A stretch of 64,000 nt of DNA from Pectobacterium sp. A5351 (GCF_028335745.1 NZ_CP116477.1:682001-746000); one strand, 5' to 3'; shown: positions 52,569 through 63,096, counted from the stretch's first letter. Program-made: numbers and translations. Notes: generated from the letters alone by a model not told the origin.

Positions 52569-53906
52569 ATGTCATTTAAGGACCAACTGATTGATTCATT
52601 GGGCTCCTTTGCCAATAAATTTAATAGCCTGCGTTACATTATGGCGATTAAGGCATCCTTTATTACGCTGATGCCGGTCATTATCGTGGGGGCGTTTTCC
52701 GTTCTGATTTCCAACATGGTGCTGGATCCGAAAAACGGTCTGGCCAGTTTTTCCTTATTCGCGTTTCTGGCGGAGCTCAAACCGATTATGAGCGGCATTA
52801 ACTATGCCACGCTCAGCTTTCTGACTATCGGTGCCGTTTTCCTGATTGGTATCGAACTCGGGAAGATTAACGGTTCACGCGGGCTGTTTCCCGGCCTGCT
52901 GGCGGTGATTTGCTTTATTGCCGTAACGCCAACCACGATCGAAATGGCCGTCAACGGGCAGATGATGGTGGTGAAAGACATGCTGGCGAAGCAGTTCTCC
53001 GATACGAAGAGCCTGTTTCTGGGGATGTTCATCGCCATCCTGTCAGTTGAAATGTATACCAAGCTGGAAAGCGTCGATCGGCTGCGGATTAAAATGCCGG
53101 ACAGCGTACCGCCCAACGTCGCGGCCTCTTTTTCTGCGCTGTTTCCTTCCATCATCACGGTGGTCACTATCGCCACCTTCGGATTTTTGTTTCACCGCGT
53201 GACGGGCATGTATCTGTATGACGCCGTTTATAAAGTCGTACAACAGCCGCTGGAATCTGTGGTGCAAAGCCTGCCCGGTTTACTGGTGCTGATGTTTGTC
53301 GCCCAGTTGTTCTGGGTGATCGGCATCCACGGCAACCAGATGATTAAGCCAATTCGTGAACCGCTGCTGCTGGGGGCGATTGCTGTCAACATGACCGCGT
53401 TCGAACAAGGGCAGGAAATACCGAACATTATCACCATGCCGTTCTGGGATGTGTACATGAGCATCGGCGGTTCCGGCCTGACGATTGGCCTGCTGCTGGC
53501 GGTGATGATTGCCTCTAAGCGTAAAGAGATGAAAGAGATCGCCAAAATCTCCTTCGGTCCGTGCGTGTTCAATATTAATGAGCCGGTGATTTTTGGTATG
53601 CCGATTATGCTCAACCCGATTCTGGCGATTCCCTTCATTATCACACCGTTAGTGACGGGGACGATCGGCTATTTCGCGACCAGCATGGGGTTTGCGGGCA
53701 AAGCGGTGGTGATGGTGCCGTGGACGACGCCACCGATCATTAACGCTTGGCTGTCGACGGCAGGCTCAATGGGGGCGGTCGCGACGCAGATTGTGTGCAT
53801 TATGGTGGCAACATTGATCTATCTACCGTTTGTCAAAGTCGCGTCCCGTCGTGCCGAGCTGGCGCAACTGGAAGCGGAAAAGCAGGCCGCAGCGGAAAAA
53901 GCCTGA
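52569..53906 (+). CDS. PTS cellobiose/beta-glucoside EIIC
   Basis: 445-residue polytopic permease of the lactose/cellobiose PTS family. KASFITLMPVIIVGAFSVL is in the first helix region, and the conserved VIGIHGNQMIKPI region near 253 and NINEPVIFGMPIMLNP near 335 form the sugar site. The C-terminal tail is charged. Transports and phosphorylates beta-glucosides (cellobiose, arbutin or salicin type) with the IIA and IIB encoded around it. Confidence 0.92.
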   Translation: MSFKDQLIDSLGSFANKFNSLRYIMAIKASFITLMPVIIVGAFSVLISNMVLDPKNGLASFSLFAFLAELKPIMSGINYATLSFLTIGAVFLIGIELGKINGSRGLFPGLLAVICFIAVTPTTIEMAVNGQMMVVKDMLAKQFSDTKSLFLGMFIAILSVEMYTKLESVDRLRIKMPDSVPPNVAASFSALFPSIITVVTIATFGFLFHRVTGMYLYDAVYKVVQQPLESVVQSLPGLLVLMFVAQLFWVIGIHGNQMIKPIREPLLLGAIAVNMTAFEQGQEIPNIITMPFWDVYMSIGGSGLTIGLLLAVMIASKRKEMKEIAKISFGPCVFNINEPVIFGMPIMLNPILAIPFIITPLVTGTIGYFATSMGFAGKAVVMVPWTTPPIINAWLSTAGSMGAVATQIVCIMVATLIYLPFVKVASRRAELAQLEAEKQAAAEKA

Positions 53907-53930
53907 AACGGGCGAGAAGAGGAGTAAGGC

Positions 53931-55367
53931 ATGAGCAAGGTTGCACTGACTATTCCACCGGATTTTATTCTGGGCGCGGCGGCATCGGCATGGCAAACGG
54001 AAGGATGGAGCGGCAAGAAGGGAGGGCAGGATTCTTATCTGGATCTCTGGTACAAGCAGGATCGTCAGGTCTGGCACAACGGCTATGGCCCGGCAAAAGC
54101 GACGGACTTCTTTAATCGCTATCGGGAAGATGTGGCGCTGATGAAACAGGCGGGGCTGACGCATTATCGTACGTCGATCAACTGGTCACGCTTTATGTTG
54201 GACTATGAGAAAGGCATCGTCGATGAAGAGTATGCGGCCTATATCGATAACCTGCTGGATGAAATGCACCGGCAGGGGATAGAACCGATGATCTGCCTTG
54301 AACATTACGAATTGCCCGCCTGCCTGTTGGAGAAGTATCAGGGTTGGTCATCCAAGCAGGTGGTGGAATGGTTTGTGCTGTATGCCGATGCTGTCTTCAC
54401 CCGCTATGCCGGAAAAGTGAAGCGCTGGTTTACCTTCAATGAGCCAATTGTGGTGCAGACGCGCGTTTATCTGGACGCGCTACGCTACCCTTATGAACAG
54501 AACACGCACACCTGGATGCAGTGGAATCATCATAAGAATCTGGCGACGGCGAAAGTGGTGCAGCGGTTTCGGCAGCAGGGCTATCACCAGGACGGCGGCT
54601 CGATCGGCGTGATCCTCAACCCTGAAGTGACGTATCCACGATCCCGCGCGGCGCACGATGTGAAAGCGGCGCACCTTTACGATCTGTTTTATAACCGGGT
54701 GTTTCTCGATCCGGCGCTGAAAGGTGAGTATCCGGCAGAGCTGGTTGCGCTGCTGGCGCAGCATCAGGTGAAGTGGGATTACACGGAAGACGAGTTGGCG
54801 ATCATTCGGGATAACACTGTCGATGAGGTGGGAATCAACCTGTATTACCCGCACCGGGTCAAAGCGCCGAGTCGTGAGTGGAACAAAGAAACGCCGTTCC
54901 ATCCGGCCTATTACTACGAGCATTTTGAGCTGCCGGGGCGTCGTATGAACACCTCGCGCGGCTGGGAGATCAATCCCAAAATCATTTACGACATGGCGAA
55001 ACGGATGGAGCGTGACTACGGCAATGCGCCGTGGTTTGTGGCGGAAAACGGCATCGGTATTGAGAACGAAGCGCGCTTTAAAGATGGCACTGGCGTGATT
55101 CAGGACGATTACCGTATTGCATTTATCGCCGAGCACCTGTACTGGACGCTGAAGGCGAAGGAAGAGGGCGCAAACTGCCGGGGCTACATGCTATGGGCGT
55201 TTACCGACAATGTTTCGCCGATGAATGCGTTTAAAAACCGCTACGGATTGATCGAAATCGATCTGGAGCAGGATCGGCAGCGGCGGCCGAAAAAATCCGC
55301 CGCCTGGTTTCGCCAGCTACACGACACGCGTCGGCTTGAATTGACGCTGGATGATGAAGAGAAGTAG
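53931..55367 (+). CDS. GH1 6-phospho-beta-glucosidase
   Basis: 478 residues. Family 1 motifs: FILGAAASAWQTEGW near 10, acid/base Glu in FTFNEPIV near 167, and the nucleophile in VAENGIGIENEA near 368. Splits phosphorylated beta-glucosides from the PTS into glucose 6-phosphate and aglycone or glucose. 24 bp after IIC with GAGGAGTAAGGC upstream. In a plant pathogen it serves growth on cellobiose or plant glucosides. Confidence 0.93.
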   Translation: MSKVALTIPPDFILGAAASAWQTEGWSGKKGGQDSYLDLWYKQDRQVWHNGYGPAKATDFFNRYREDVALMKQAGLTHYRTSINWSRFMLDYEKGIVDEEYAAYIDNLLDEMHRQGIEPMICLEHYELPACLLEKYQGWSSKQVVEWFVLYADAVFTRYAGKVKRWFTFNEPIVVQTRVYLDALRYPYEQNTHTWMQWNHHKNLATAKVVQRFRQQGYHQDGGSIGVILNPEVTYPRSRAAHDVKAAHLYDLFYNRVFLDPALKGEYPAELVALLAQHQVKWDYTEDELAIIRDNTVDEVGINLYYPHRVKAPSREWNKETPFHPAYYYEHFELPGRRMNTSRGWEINPKIIYDMAKRMERDYGNAPWFVAENGIGIENEARFKDGTGVIQDDYRIAFIAEHLYWTLKAKEEGANCRGYMLWAFTDNVSPMNAFKNRYGLIEIDLEQDRQRRPKKSAAWFRQLHDTRRLELTLDDEEK

Positions 55368-55395
55368 GTGCAGTAACCAAAATGAGGAACGGAAT

Positions 55396-55713
55396 ATGAA
55401 AAGAATCGTACTGGCCTGCTCAGCAGGCATGTCGACCTCACTGGTGGTCACCAAGATGGAGAAAGAAGCGGAAAACCGGGGAATGGCGCTGAAGATCTAC
55501 GCCATCCCGGAACAAAATCTGCGGGATGAATTGCAAGAGTTCAGCAGTGAGATTATTGCCGTTTTGCTGGGGCCGCAGGTGCGCTTCAAGCTCAATGAAA
55601 ATAAAAAGCTGACGGATAGCTACCAGATTCCTATCGCGGTGATCGACCCTGTCGCCTACGGCACATTAAATGGCGCAAAAGTACTGGATCAGGCGCTGAG
55701 TTTGGTAGACTAG
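55396..55713 (+). CDS. PTS lactose/cellobiose-type EIIB
   Basis: 105 residues. The phosphorylated Cys is Cys8 in IVLACSAGMSTSLVV. LLGPQVRF near 57 is conserved. The ATG at 55396 follows GGAACGGAAT; the frame opens upstream inside the GH1 gene. Last gene of the plus-strand transport operon. Confidence 0.92.
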   Translation: MKRIVLACSAGMSTSLVVTKMEKEAENRGMALKIYAIPEQNLRDELQEFSSEIIAVLLGPQVRFKLNENKKLTDSYQIPIAVIDPVAYGTLNGAKVLDQALSLVD

Positions 55714-55803
55714 CGCACCGCCGCGACGTCAGTATGTGGCTGGGTACATTCAGAGCGGGCCTGACGCCCGCACTCAGGGCGACAGTGTATGTAGGGTGAA
55801 AGC

Positions 55804-56571
55804 GTGGCGAAGGATGTGGTTCTGCAAGAGAAGAAGCAATATCAGGAAATCGGTTGTGATTTGCGTCAGAAGATTCAGTCAGGGGATTACCCCGTTGGAT
55901 CGCGCCTTCCTCCTGAACGGAATATTGCGGAAACCTATGGCGTTAGCCGGACGATAGTGCGCGAAGCGCTACTGATGCTGGAACTGGAAGGCACGGTCGA
56001 TATTCGTCAGGGATCCGGGGTTTATGTCCTGCGCATTCCCGATGAAAACGAAGCGGCAGACGGCGCTAAAAACCATATCGGCGCGTTTGAAATGCTACAG
56101 GCTCGTCAACTGCTGGAAAGCAATATCGCCGCGTTTGCGGCACGTATGGCAACGCGAGCGGATATCGAAAACCTACGCAAGACGCTGGAGCAAGAGCAGG
56201 CGGCGATTGCCGGAAAAGATTACCGCGGCGATTTCGATCGCCTGTTCCACCTGCAAATTGCAGGGGCGACACAAAATCAGATGCTGCTGGAAACGGTCAG
56301 CAATATCTGGGCGTGCCGTGATGATAACGCGCTCTGGCAGCAGCTTTATACCCACGTCGGGACGCAGGGCTATCGCCTGAAATGGCTGGCGGATCATCAG
56401 GCTATTCTGGCGGCGCTGCGGCGTCGCGATGTATCCGGTTCTTATCAGGCGATGTGGCAGCACCTCGAAAATGTCAAAAATACGCTGATGGAAATTTCTG
56501 ACGCCGATGCGCCGGAGTTTGACGGCTATTTATTTGATTCTGTACCGATTTTTCAGGGAAAACTGGTGTAA
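55804..56571 (+). CDS. GntR/FadR-subfamily regulator (UxuR/ExuR-like)
   Basis: 255 residues with GTG start. wHTH: LPPERNIAETYGVSRTIVRE near 39-58, then GTVDIRQGSGVYVL. The C-terminal FCD domain contains the His-rich metal pocket segments (FDRLFHLQIAGATQN near 137, DHQAILAALRRRD near 198). Similar in order to hexuronate regulators UxuR/ExuR. No uronate genes are adjacent, so the target is distant or unknown. 3 bp before the GNAT gene. Confidence 0.87.
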   Translation: MAKDVVLQEKKQYQEIGCDLRQKIQSGDYPVGSRLPPERNIAETYGVSRTIVREALLMLELEGTVDIRQGSGVYVLRIPDENEAADGAKNHIGAFEMLQARQLLESNIAAFAARMATRADIENLRKTLEQEQAAIAGKDYRGDFDRLFHLQIAGATQNQMLLETVSNIWACRDDNALWQQLYTHVGTQGYRLKWLADHQAILAALRRRDVSGSYQAMWQHLENVKNTLMEISDADAPEFDGYLFDSVPIFQGKLV

Positions 56572-56573
56572 TC

Positions 56574-57041
56574 ATGGCGGACATTTCTGGGGTAAGCATT
56601 GGTTATCTGGCGGAGCACCCTCAACATCAGGAGCAGGTGATTGACTGGATATGGCAGGCGTTCGGCAGCCAGAACAGCCGTGACTTCTTTGCCAGCGTGG
56701 TGCGCAATAGCCTTAACCCAGCAGCGTTGCCGCTGACGTTTATCGCGCTGGAGGGCGAGCGCTTAGTTGGAACGGTAGGACTCTGGCGCTGTGATTTAAT
56801 CAGCCGACAGGATCTGACGCCCTGGCTGGCCTCGCTGTATGTGGAAGAAAGCCAGCGTGACAAAGGGCTGGGCCTCGCGCTGCAACAGCACGTACTGGAC
56901 TTCTGCCGCCGTCAGGGCTTTGACGATCTCTATCTGTACGCCACGTTTAGCGGCTATTACGAAAAACACGGCTGGCGTTACATCGGTGAGGGTCTGGACT
57001 ACCCGGACAAAGCCGTACGCCTGTATCACCAGCCGCTGTAG
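56574..57041 (+). CDS. GNAT-family acetyltransferase
   Basis: 155 residues. Acetyl-CoA motif SLYVEESQRDKGLGLALQQH near 88-107 and the C-terminal YEKHGWRYIGEG near 126. Acceptor unknown. Nearly abuts the GntR gene, implying cotranscription. Confidence 0.87.
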   Translation: MADISGVSIGYLAEHPQHQEQVIDWIWQAFGSQNSRDFFASVVRNSLNPAALPLTFIALEGERLVGTVGLWRCDLISRQDLTPWLASLYVEESQRDKGLGLALQQHVLDFCRRQGFDDLYLYATFSGYYEKHGWRYIGEGLDYPDKAVRLYHQPL

Positions 57042-57086
57042 GCTGCCTCTTAGTCTTCGTCATGTTTCTATGCAGTCTAAGAGACA

Positions 57087-57202
57087 GTTTCGTGCGCGAT
57101 AATACCGTTATTGTCATGCTACCTCGTAGCACGCGCCCGACACGGGGCGGCTCAAGCGCCGCTCGCCCCGTGACCCCAAGGCTTTTGGCGGAAATTATGC
57201 CG
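57087..57202 (+). repeat. Structured dispersed element, copy 2
   Basis: Contains in order GTTTCGTGCGC, CATGCTAC-N3-GTAGCA, CGCGCCCGACA, hairpin CACGGGGCG/CGCCCCGTG, and GCTTTTGGCGGAAATTATGC, matching the minus strand of 14792-14902. The closing stem pairs differ from copy 1 in a compensating way. Lies after the GNAT gene. Confidence 0.75.
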
Positions 57203-57213
57203 CTACGCGGTTC

Positions 57214-57319
57214 CATCGGTGTTCTTGACCGCTAACCGAGCCGCCAGTGACGCGTTCCCGACGCGGCACTGGCTTTCGCGGCGTCCATGCCGCTCACTCG
57301 GCGGCCAAGCCCACCGATG
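57214..57319. repeat. Nested inverted-repeat block
   Basis: CATCGGTG (57214-57221) pairs with CACCGATG (57312-57319). Inside, GCCAGTG/CACTGGC (57243-57249, 57267-57273) encloses CGCGT/ACGCG. With the adjacent dispersed element it fills the 367-bp gap between GNAT and chemoreceptor genes; no ORF here is credible. Confidence 0.55.
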
Positions 57320-57408
57320 CATAATTTTTACGCCAGATAACTGCAAAACCCATTATAAGTCGTAACGCTTCCAGCACTGTGCAGAGGGGATCTGAAGAGA
57401 ATATGGCA

Positions 57409-59064
57409 TCAGAACGAGGTCCAGTCACCTTCACTGGCTGTGGCTGCGCTCTTACCCGGTGCTGCCAGCGCAGGTTTAAGGCTTAACGTGGGTGTCACCG
57501 CTGGCACACGGGCGACCTGGTGATCGTTACCCAGACGGAACTGGCTGACCGTCTCGGCCAGCTGTGCGGCCTGCTGCTGGAGCGACTGCGTGGCGGCTGA
57601 CGCTTCATTCACCAGCGACGCATTCTGCTGGGTCGTCACTTCCATCTGGTTAACCGCAACGTTCACCTGCTCAATCCCCATCGTCTGCTCATTGCTGGCA
57701 GAGCTAATTTCGCCGACCAAATCGCTGACCTTACGCACGCCGTTGACGATATCCTGTATCGACGCGCCCGCCTGCACCACTAGTCGGTTGCCCGCTTCCA
57801 CGGTTTGAACGGAACGGTCGATCAGTTCTTTGATCTCTTTAGCGGCAGAGGCGCTGCGCTGTGCCAGACTACGTACTTCACTGGCGACGACGGCGAAACC
57901 ACGGCCCTGTTCACCCGCCCGCGCCGCTTCTACGGCGGCATTCAACGCCAGAATGTTGGTTTGGAACGCAATGCTGTCGATCACGCCGATGATATCGACG
58001 ATCTTCTTCGACGAAGAGTCAATTGCGCCCATGGTTTCCACCACTTCTGTGACCAGCTGTCCGCCCGACTGTGCTTGCTGCGTGGTCGACTGCGCCAACT
58101 GGTTGGCCTGACGTGCGTTATCGGCATTCTGCCTGACCGTAGAACTCAATTGCTCAATGGACGCGGCGGTTTCCTGTAGCGCGCTAGCCTGCTCTTCCGT
58201 GCGGCTGGATAGGTCAATGTTGCCTGCGGCAAGCTGTGAAGACGCGCCGGCGATGGATTCCGAACCCTGACGAACTTCACCAACGATAGAACGCAGACGC
58301 ACCGTCATGTCTTGCAGGGCGTGCAGCAATTGGGCGGCTTCATCGCGTCCTTCCGGCTGCACGTTATGCGTCAGGTCACCCGCTGCAACGGCTTGTGTTG
58401 CCCGTACCGCCCGCGCCAGCGGTTGCACGATACTGCGGGTGAGCACCCAGGCGATCAGGACACCGATGATGGCGCTTAGCGCGCCCGTGACGGCGAGAAT
58501 GAGGTCGCCACGGCTGGCACCCGCGTTAATGTCTTGCCCCATTTGGTCGATGCTGGCGCGCTGATGGTCACGCAGCGCTTCCACGCTGGCCAGATAACCG
58601 TTGGCAGCCGGAACGAACTCGTTGTCGAAGAGCGATCTGGCGCGATCGAAGTTACCCGCGCCTTTTTCCGCGATAATCGCATCGCGCTTTTTGATGTAGG
58701 CCTGACGGTATTCGCCGACTTTGTCGAATAAGGCTTTTTCTTCGGGGGTGGAAATCAGGCTGGCAAATTGCTCCTGCCGTTTACCGCTTTCTTTACTGGC
58801 GCGGGTATTTTCCGCCGCAAACAGCTCAACCAGCGAATCGTCATTGCTGCGGGCAACCGCCATACTGCGTTGGACGCCAGCGACAAGCGTGGCATGCCAG
58901 TCGGATGCCAGCCGCTCCTTACGCAGCGGTTCTTGCATCATCTGTTGCGTACTGTGGGACACCTGGTTGAGTTGATAAATGCCGCTGGTCAGCATGGCCA
59001 GAGAAAGGGCAATAAGCAGGCCAAAGCCGCCGGCCAGCCGGGTACCTATTTTGTAGTTCTTCAT
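57409..59064 (-). CDS. Methyl-accepting chemotaxis protein
   Basis: 551 residues. TM1 is near 10-30, the periplasmic four-helix ligand domain near 35-190, TM2 near 192-212 and HAMP near 215-268. The long signalling domain carries the hairpin tip VVASEVRSLAQRSASAAKEI near 385-404. The C-terminus ends DWTSF, a NWETF-type pentapeptide for CheR/CheB docking, so it can be adaptation-competent. Ligand unknown. Monocistronic. Confidence 0.95.
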   Translation of the reverse strand: MKNYKIGTRLAGGFGLLIALSLAMLTSGIYQLNQVSHSTQQMMQEPLRKERLASDWHATLVAGVQRSMAVARSNDDSLVELFAAENTRASKESGKRQEQFASLISTPEEKALFDKVGEYRQAYIKKRDAIIAEKGAGNFDRARSLFDNEFVPAANGYLASVEALRDHQRASIDQMGQDINAGASRGDLILAVTGALSAIIGVLIAWVLTRSIVQPLARAVRATQAVAAGDLTHNVQPEGRDEAAQLLHALQDMTVRLRSIVGEVRQGSESIAGASSQLAAGNIDLSSRTEEQASALQETAASIEQLSSTVRQNADNARQANQLAQSTTQQAQSGGQLVTEVVETMGAIDSSSKKIVDIIGVIDSIAFQTNILALNAAVEAARAGEQGRGFAVVASEVRSLAQRSASAAKEIKELIDRSVQTVEAGNRLVVQAGASIQDIVNGVRKVSDLVGEISSASNEQTMGIEQVNVAVNQMEVTTQQNASLVNEASAATQSLQQQAAQLAETVSQFRLGNDHQVARVPAVTPTLSLKPALAAPGKSAATASEGDWTSF

Positions 59065-59418
59065 TATTCGTTACACACACCTGGTTAAATTCAGCGTCTG
59101 CCCCATGCAGACTCCGCGATCCTACTCCTCACTTTCTGATTGATTCTGCTGAAAAAGTGGACTAATGCCCCTGTGTTTGGGGAGTTATTTCCCTATAAAA
59201 AGTCAGGAAATGTGATCGGACGGTAAAAGGGCGAAAAACAGTCATCCGAGGGAAAAGGAACCTTTCGGGGAAAATAGCGGTATTTATGCGGCGAAAGTGG
59301 GGTGAAAAGGGGGCTGCCTTACATGATTCGCTAGAATTTTACAGTTGGTTGCACTTATAGAATAACTCTTTCGATTCATCGCTGGTGAAGATAAGTGGTG
59401 ATCCTTAGAGTAACAAGT
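59065..59418. promoter_or_regulatory. Chemoreceptor upstream region and Omr promoter
   Basis: The gap holds no ORF. Close to 59419 it carries a -10-like TAGAGT (59406-59411) and, further up near 59336-59360, TTTTACAGTTGGTTGCA, which resembles an OmpR site as expected for omr genes. No sigma-28 motif for the chemoreceptor gene was recognised. Confidence 0.4.
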
Positions 59419-59510
59419 CCCAGAGGTATTGATTGGTGATATATCGATGTGCTCTGTACATTGAAACCATTTGATTACACCAACCTACGCGGATGCGTAG
59501 GTTTTTTTTT
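59419..59510 (+). ncRNA. omrA: OmrA/OmrB-type small RNA
   Basis: The 5' end CCCAGAGGTATTGATTGGTG matches the conserved seed of enterobacterial OmrA/OmrB. The 3' end is CACCAACCTACGC-GGAT-GCGTAGG followed by nine T, the conserved Hfq-type terminator. The middle is divergent, as in other species. Located upstream of aas, as in E. coli, where two tandem copies lie between aas and galR; only one copy is present here. Expected to repress outer-membrane protein and curli-type targets under OmpR control. Confidence 0.92.
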
Positions 59511-59698
59511 GCCTGAATTTTCCGTTTTTGTTATCTCCAGCCATTTTCATGCTATGTGAATGCTGTGCCGACGGCAATCTTCACGTGCAGCCGCGTACCC
59601 GTCACTTGAAGTATGATATGTATGTAGTATTTTGACGTATCGCCCGGTGGTTTTGCGCTTCGGCAAGCTGCCCGTTTATCTGTCTATTGGGAGAAGGC

Positions 59699-61870
59699 AT
59701 GATTCATACCCTGTTACGTTGGGTGTTCCAGCGTCTGTACCGCATCCGGATCGAGGGCGACAGCAGCCAGTTTCAGCAATCCAAATTGCTCATCACCCCT
59801 AACCACGTCTCTTTCCTTGATGGTGTTTTGCTGGCGTTATTCTTACCGATAAAACCCGTCTTTGCGGTGTACTCTTCCATTTCCGATCGCTGGTTTATGC
59901 GCTGGCTGAAGCCGTATATCGATTTCGTGCCGTTAGACCCCACCAAGCCTCTGGCGATCAAAGGGCTGATCAAGGTGATCGAGCGTGGTCAGCCCGTCGT
60001 GGTTTTCCCAGAAGGGCGCATTAGCGTCACCGGATCGCTGATGAAGATTTACAGCGGCGCGGCGTTTGTCGCGGCGAAATCCGGGGCGACGATTATCCCC
60101 GTGCGTATTGATGGCGCTGAGTTCACACCGTTTGGCCGGTTGGCGGGCGTGTTTAAACGCCGCTGCTTTCCGCCGATCACGATCACGTACTTACCCCCGA
60201 CCACGTTGCCGATGCCAGAAGCCAGCAGTGCCAGAGAACGCCGTGCGCTCGTCGGTGAACACTTGCACCAGATTATGATGAAGGCACGGATGGAAACGCG
60301 CCCGCAGCACACGCTGTATCAGGCTTTTCTGGCGGCGAGAACCCGTTACGGGCGTTCCTCCCCCAGTATTGCGGATATCTCGTTCAACGAAGATAGCTAT
60401 CAGGGCTTATTGAAAAAATCGTTGGGCGTGTCGCGCATTTTGCAGCGTTTCACCCGTGCGGATGAACATGTCGGTATGCTGTTGCCCAACGCGACCATTA
60501 CCGCAGCATCCATTCTGGGTGCCTCGCTGCGTAACCGCGTTCCTGCCATGCTGAACTACACCGCTGGCGCGAAAGGGCTACAAAGTGCGATGAAAGCGGC
60601 GGGGATCAAAACCATCGTCACGTCTCGCCAGTTTCTTGAAAAGGGCAAGCTGACAGATTTGCCGAAGCAGGTCAGCGAGGCCAACTGGGTCTATCTGGAA
60701 GATTTGAAAGACACTGTGACGCTGGCGGATAAGCTGTGGATCTTGTTTCATCTGCTGTTCCCTGCCCGCGCGATGCTGCCGCAGAAACCCGATGATGCGG
60801 CCATCGTGCTGTTTACCTCTGGTTCCGAGGGAAATCCGAAAGGCGTTGTGCATTCTCATGACAGCCTGCTGGCTAACGTTGAGCAGATTCGCACCGTGGC
60901 GGACTTCACGCCGCGTGACCGCTTTATGTCCGCGCTGCCGCTGTTCCATGCGTTTGGCCTGACGGTGGGGCTGTTAACGCCGCTAATGACGGGCGCTCGC
61001 GTGTTCCTTTATCCCAGCCCGCTGCATTATCGCATCGTGCCGGAGTTGGTTTACGACCAGAACTGCACCGTGCTGTTCGGGACGTCTACGTTTTTAGGCA
61101 ACTATGCGCGCTTTGCCCATCCATATGATTTTGCTCGCCTGCGCTACGTGGTTGCCGGGGCAGAAAAGCTGTCTGAAACCACGCGTCAGGTCTGGCAGGA
61201 CAAATTTGGTATTCGCATTCTGGAAGGGTACGGCGTGACCGAGTGCGCGCCAGTGGTGGCGATCAACGTCCCGATGGCGACGAAAATCCGTTCCGTCGGC
61301 AAGTTGTTGCCGGAAATTGAATCGCGTTTGATCACGGTACCGGGCATTACGCGCGGTGGCCGTCTGCAACTGCGCGGGCCGAATATCATGAAAGGCTATC
61401 TGCGGGTGGAAAACCCCGGCGTACTGGAAACGCCAGCGGCAGAAAACGCACAGGGCGAGTTGCAGCAGGGCTGGTATGACACGGGGGATATCGTCGAACT
61501 GGATGAAAAAGGATTCTGCACCATCATCGGTCGCGTGAAGCGCTTTGCCAAACTGGCGGGGGAGATGGTCTCGCTTGAAAGCGTAGAACAGTTGGCGGCC
61601 AAGGTGTCGCCGGAAGCGCAACATGCTGCCAGTGTGAAAAGCGACAGCAGTAAAGGCGAGGCGCTGGTGCTGTTTACAACGGACAACCAGATCACGCGTG
61701 ACGTGTTGCTTGCACAGGCTCGCAGTAGCGGTGTGCCGGAACTGGGCGTGCCGCGCGATATTCGTTATGTGAAAGCCTTACCGCTACTCGGCAGCGGCAA
61801 GCCTGACTTTGTCACGCTGCGCCAGATGGCCGAAGAACCTGTCACTAACGCATCGGAGCAGAATGCATGA
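59699..61870 (+). CDS. aas: Bifunctional acyl-ACP synthetase/2-acyl-GPE acyltransferase
   Basis: 723 residues. The N-terminal PlsC domain has HxxxxD in NHVSFLDG near 37 and FPEGRIS near 104. The C-terminal AMP-forming synthetase domain has [18 protein letters not shown] near 374-391 and GYGVTECAP near 510. Re-acylates lysophosphatidylethanolamine at the inner membrane, with LplT bringing it inside. Start at 59699 follows GGGAGAAGG. Overlaps lplT by 4 bases. Confidence 0.95.
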   Translation: MIHTLLRWVFQRLYRIRIEGDSSQFQQSKLLITPNHVSFLDGVLLALFLPIKPVFAVYSSISDRWFMRWLKPYIDFVPLDPTKPLAIKGLIKVIERGQPVVVFPEGRISVTGSLMKIYSGAAFVAAKSGATIIPVRIDGAEFTPFGRLAGVFKRRCFPPITITYLPPTTLPMPEASSARERRALVGEHLHQIMMKARMETRPQHTLYQAFLAARTRYGRSSPSIADISFNEDSYQGLLKKSLGVSRILQRFTRADEHVGMLLPNATITAASILGASLRNRVPAMLNYTAGAKGLQSAMKAAGIKTIVTSRQFLEKGKLTDLPKQVSEANWVYLEDLKDTVTLADKLWILFHLLFPARAMLPQKPDDAAIVLFTSGSEGNPKGVVHSHDSLLANVEQIRTVADFTPRDRFMSALPLFHAFGLTVGLLTPLMTGARVFLYPSPLHYRIVPELVYDQNCTVLFGTSTFLGNYARFAHPYDFARLRYVVAGAEKLSETTRQVWQDKFGIRILEGYGVTECAPVVAINVPMATKIRSVGKLLPEIESRLITVPGITRGGRLQLRGPNIMKGYLRVENPGVLETPAAENAQGELQQGWYDTGDIVELDEKGFCTIIGRVKRFAKLAGEMVSLESVEQLAAKVSPEAQHAASVKSDSSKGEALVLFTTDNQITRDVLLAQARSSGVPELGVPRDIRYVKALPLLGSGKPDFVTLRQMAEEPVTNASEQNA

Positions 61871-63096
61871 GCCAACAGACTGAACCCGCGACGCCTTTGC
61901 TGTCGCGCAGTATGAGCGCAGTAATTATCGCGCAATTTTTCTCCGCGTTTGGCGATAACGCGCTGCTGTTTGCCACGTTAGCGCTGATCAAACAACTGGT
62001 GTATCCCGACTGGAGCCAGCCGTTTTTGCAGATGGGGTTTGTCGCCGCGTACATCATTCTGGCACCGTTTGTTGGACAAATTGCGGATAGCTTCTCCAAA
62101 GGGCAGGTGATGATGTTCGCCAATACCCTGAAGCTGGCGGGTGCGCTGCTGATTTGCGTGGGCGGGAACCCGTTTCTGGGGTATACGCTGGTGGGGATTG
62201 GCGCGGCTGCGTATTCACCGGCGAAATACGGCATTCTGGGCGAGATCACACGCGGTGGCCAGTTGGTCAAGGCCAATGGGCTGATGGAAGCCTCAACCAT
62301 TGCGGCGATCCTGACCGGCTCCGTGGCGGGTGGCGTGCTGGCGGACTGGAACATTTACGGTGCGCTGTCGATTTGCGCGGTGGCGTATGGCGTGGCACTG
62401 GGGGCGAATATGCTGATTCCTCGCCTTAAGGCGGCGCGGCCGGGGCAACCGTGGCATCCGGTGCAGATGGCGAGCAGCTTCTTTTCCGCCTGTCGAGTAC
62501 TGTGGCGCGATGGCGACGCTCGGCTCTCGCTGATAGGCACCAGCATGTTCTGGGGCGCGGGCGTGACGCTGCGCTTTCTGCTGGTACTGTGGGTGCCCCA
62601 TGCGCTTGGGATTACTGACAATGCGACGCCGACGCTGCTTAACGCGATGGTGGCGGTGGGCATCGTGGTGGGAGCCGGCGCGGCTGCGAAGCTGGTGACG
62701 CTCGATAGCGTACGGCGCTGCCTGCCTGCGGGCTTCCTCATCGGCGTGGTGGTGGTGATTTTCACGCTTCAGCACAACCTCATGAGCGCCTACTCGCTGC
62801 TGATTCTGCTGGGGGCGCTGGGTGGGTTCTTCATTGTTCCGCTGAATGCGCTGTTGCAGGAACGAGGGAAGGCCAGCGTCGGCGCGGGGAATGCGATCGC
62901 CGTACAGAATTTGGGTGAGAACGGCGCTATGCTGTTAATGCTTGGGCTCTATTCTCTGGTGGTGAAACTGGGCGTGTCGGTTATCGCTATCGGGATTGGC
63001 TTTGGCGTCCTGTTTGCGCTGGCGATTGCGCTACTGTGGGCATGGTTGATTCTGGCTAAACGCCGCGATCGTTCCCTCGGTGCAGGTAAAGAATAA
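61867..63096 (+). CDS. lplT: Lysophospholipid transporter
   Basis: 409 residues, MFS fold with about twelve helices; begins with polar [20 protein letters not shown] and [20 protein letters not shown] near 20-39. Flips lysophosphatidylethanolamine across the inner membrane for Aas. Start overlaps the aas stop (ATGA). Confidence 0.95.
   Translation: MSQQTEPATPLLSRSMSAVIIAQFFSAFGDNALLFATLALIKQLVYPDWSQPFLQMGFVAAYIILAPFVGQIADSFSKGQVMMFANTLKLAGALLICVGGNPFLGYTLVGIGAAAYSPAKYGILGEITRGGQLVKANGLMEASTIAAILTGSVAGGVLADWNIYGALSICAVAYGVALGANMLIPRLKAARPGQPWHPVQMASSFFSACRVLWRDGDARLSLIGTSMFWGAGVTLRFLLVLWVPHALGITDNATPTLLNAMVAVGIVVGAGAAAKLVTLDSVRRCLPAGFLIGVVVVIFTLQHNLMSAYSLLILLGALGGFFIVPLNALLQERGKASVGAGNAIAVQNLGENGAMLLMLGLYSLVVKLGVSVIAIGIGFGVLFALAIALLWAWLILAKRRDRSLGAGKE

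Noticed and set aside
57409..59064. Antisense ORFs across the chemoreceptor gene (e.g. 57805-58179)
   Set aside because: Shadow frames of a clear MCP gene with strong domain motifs on the minus strand.
59511..59698. Second tandem omr RNA (omrB)
   Set aside because: No second CCCAGAGG seed or terminator between 59510 and aas.
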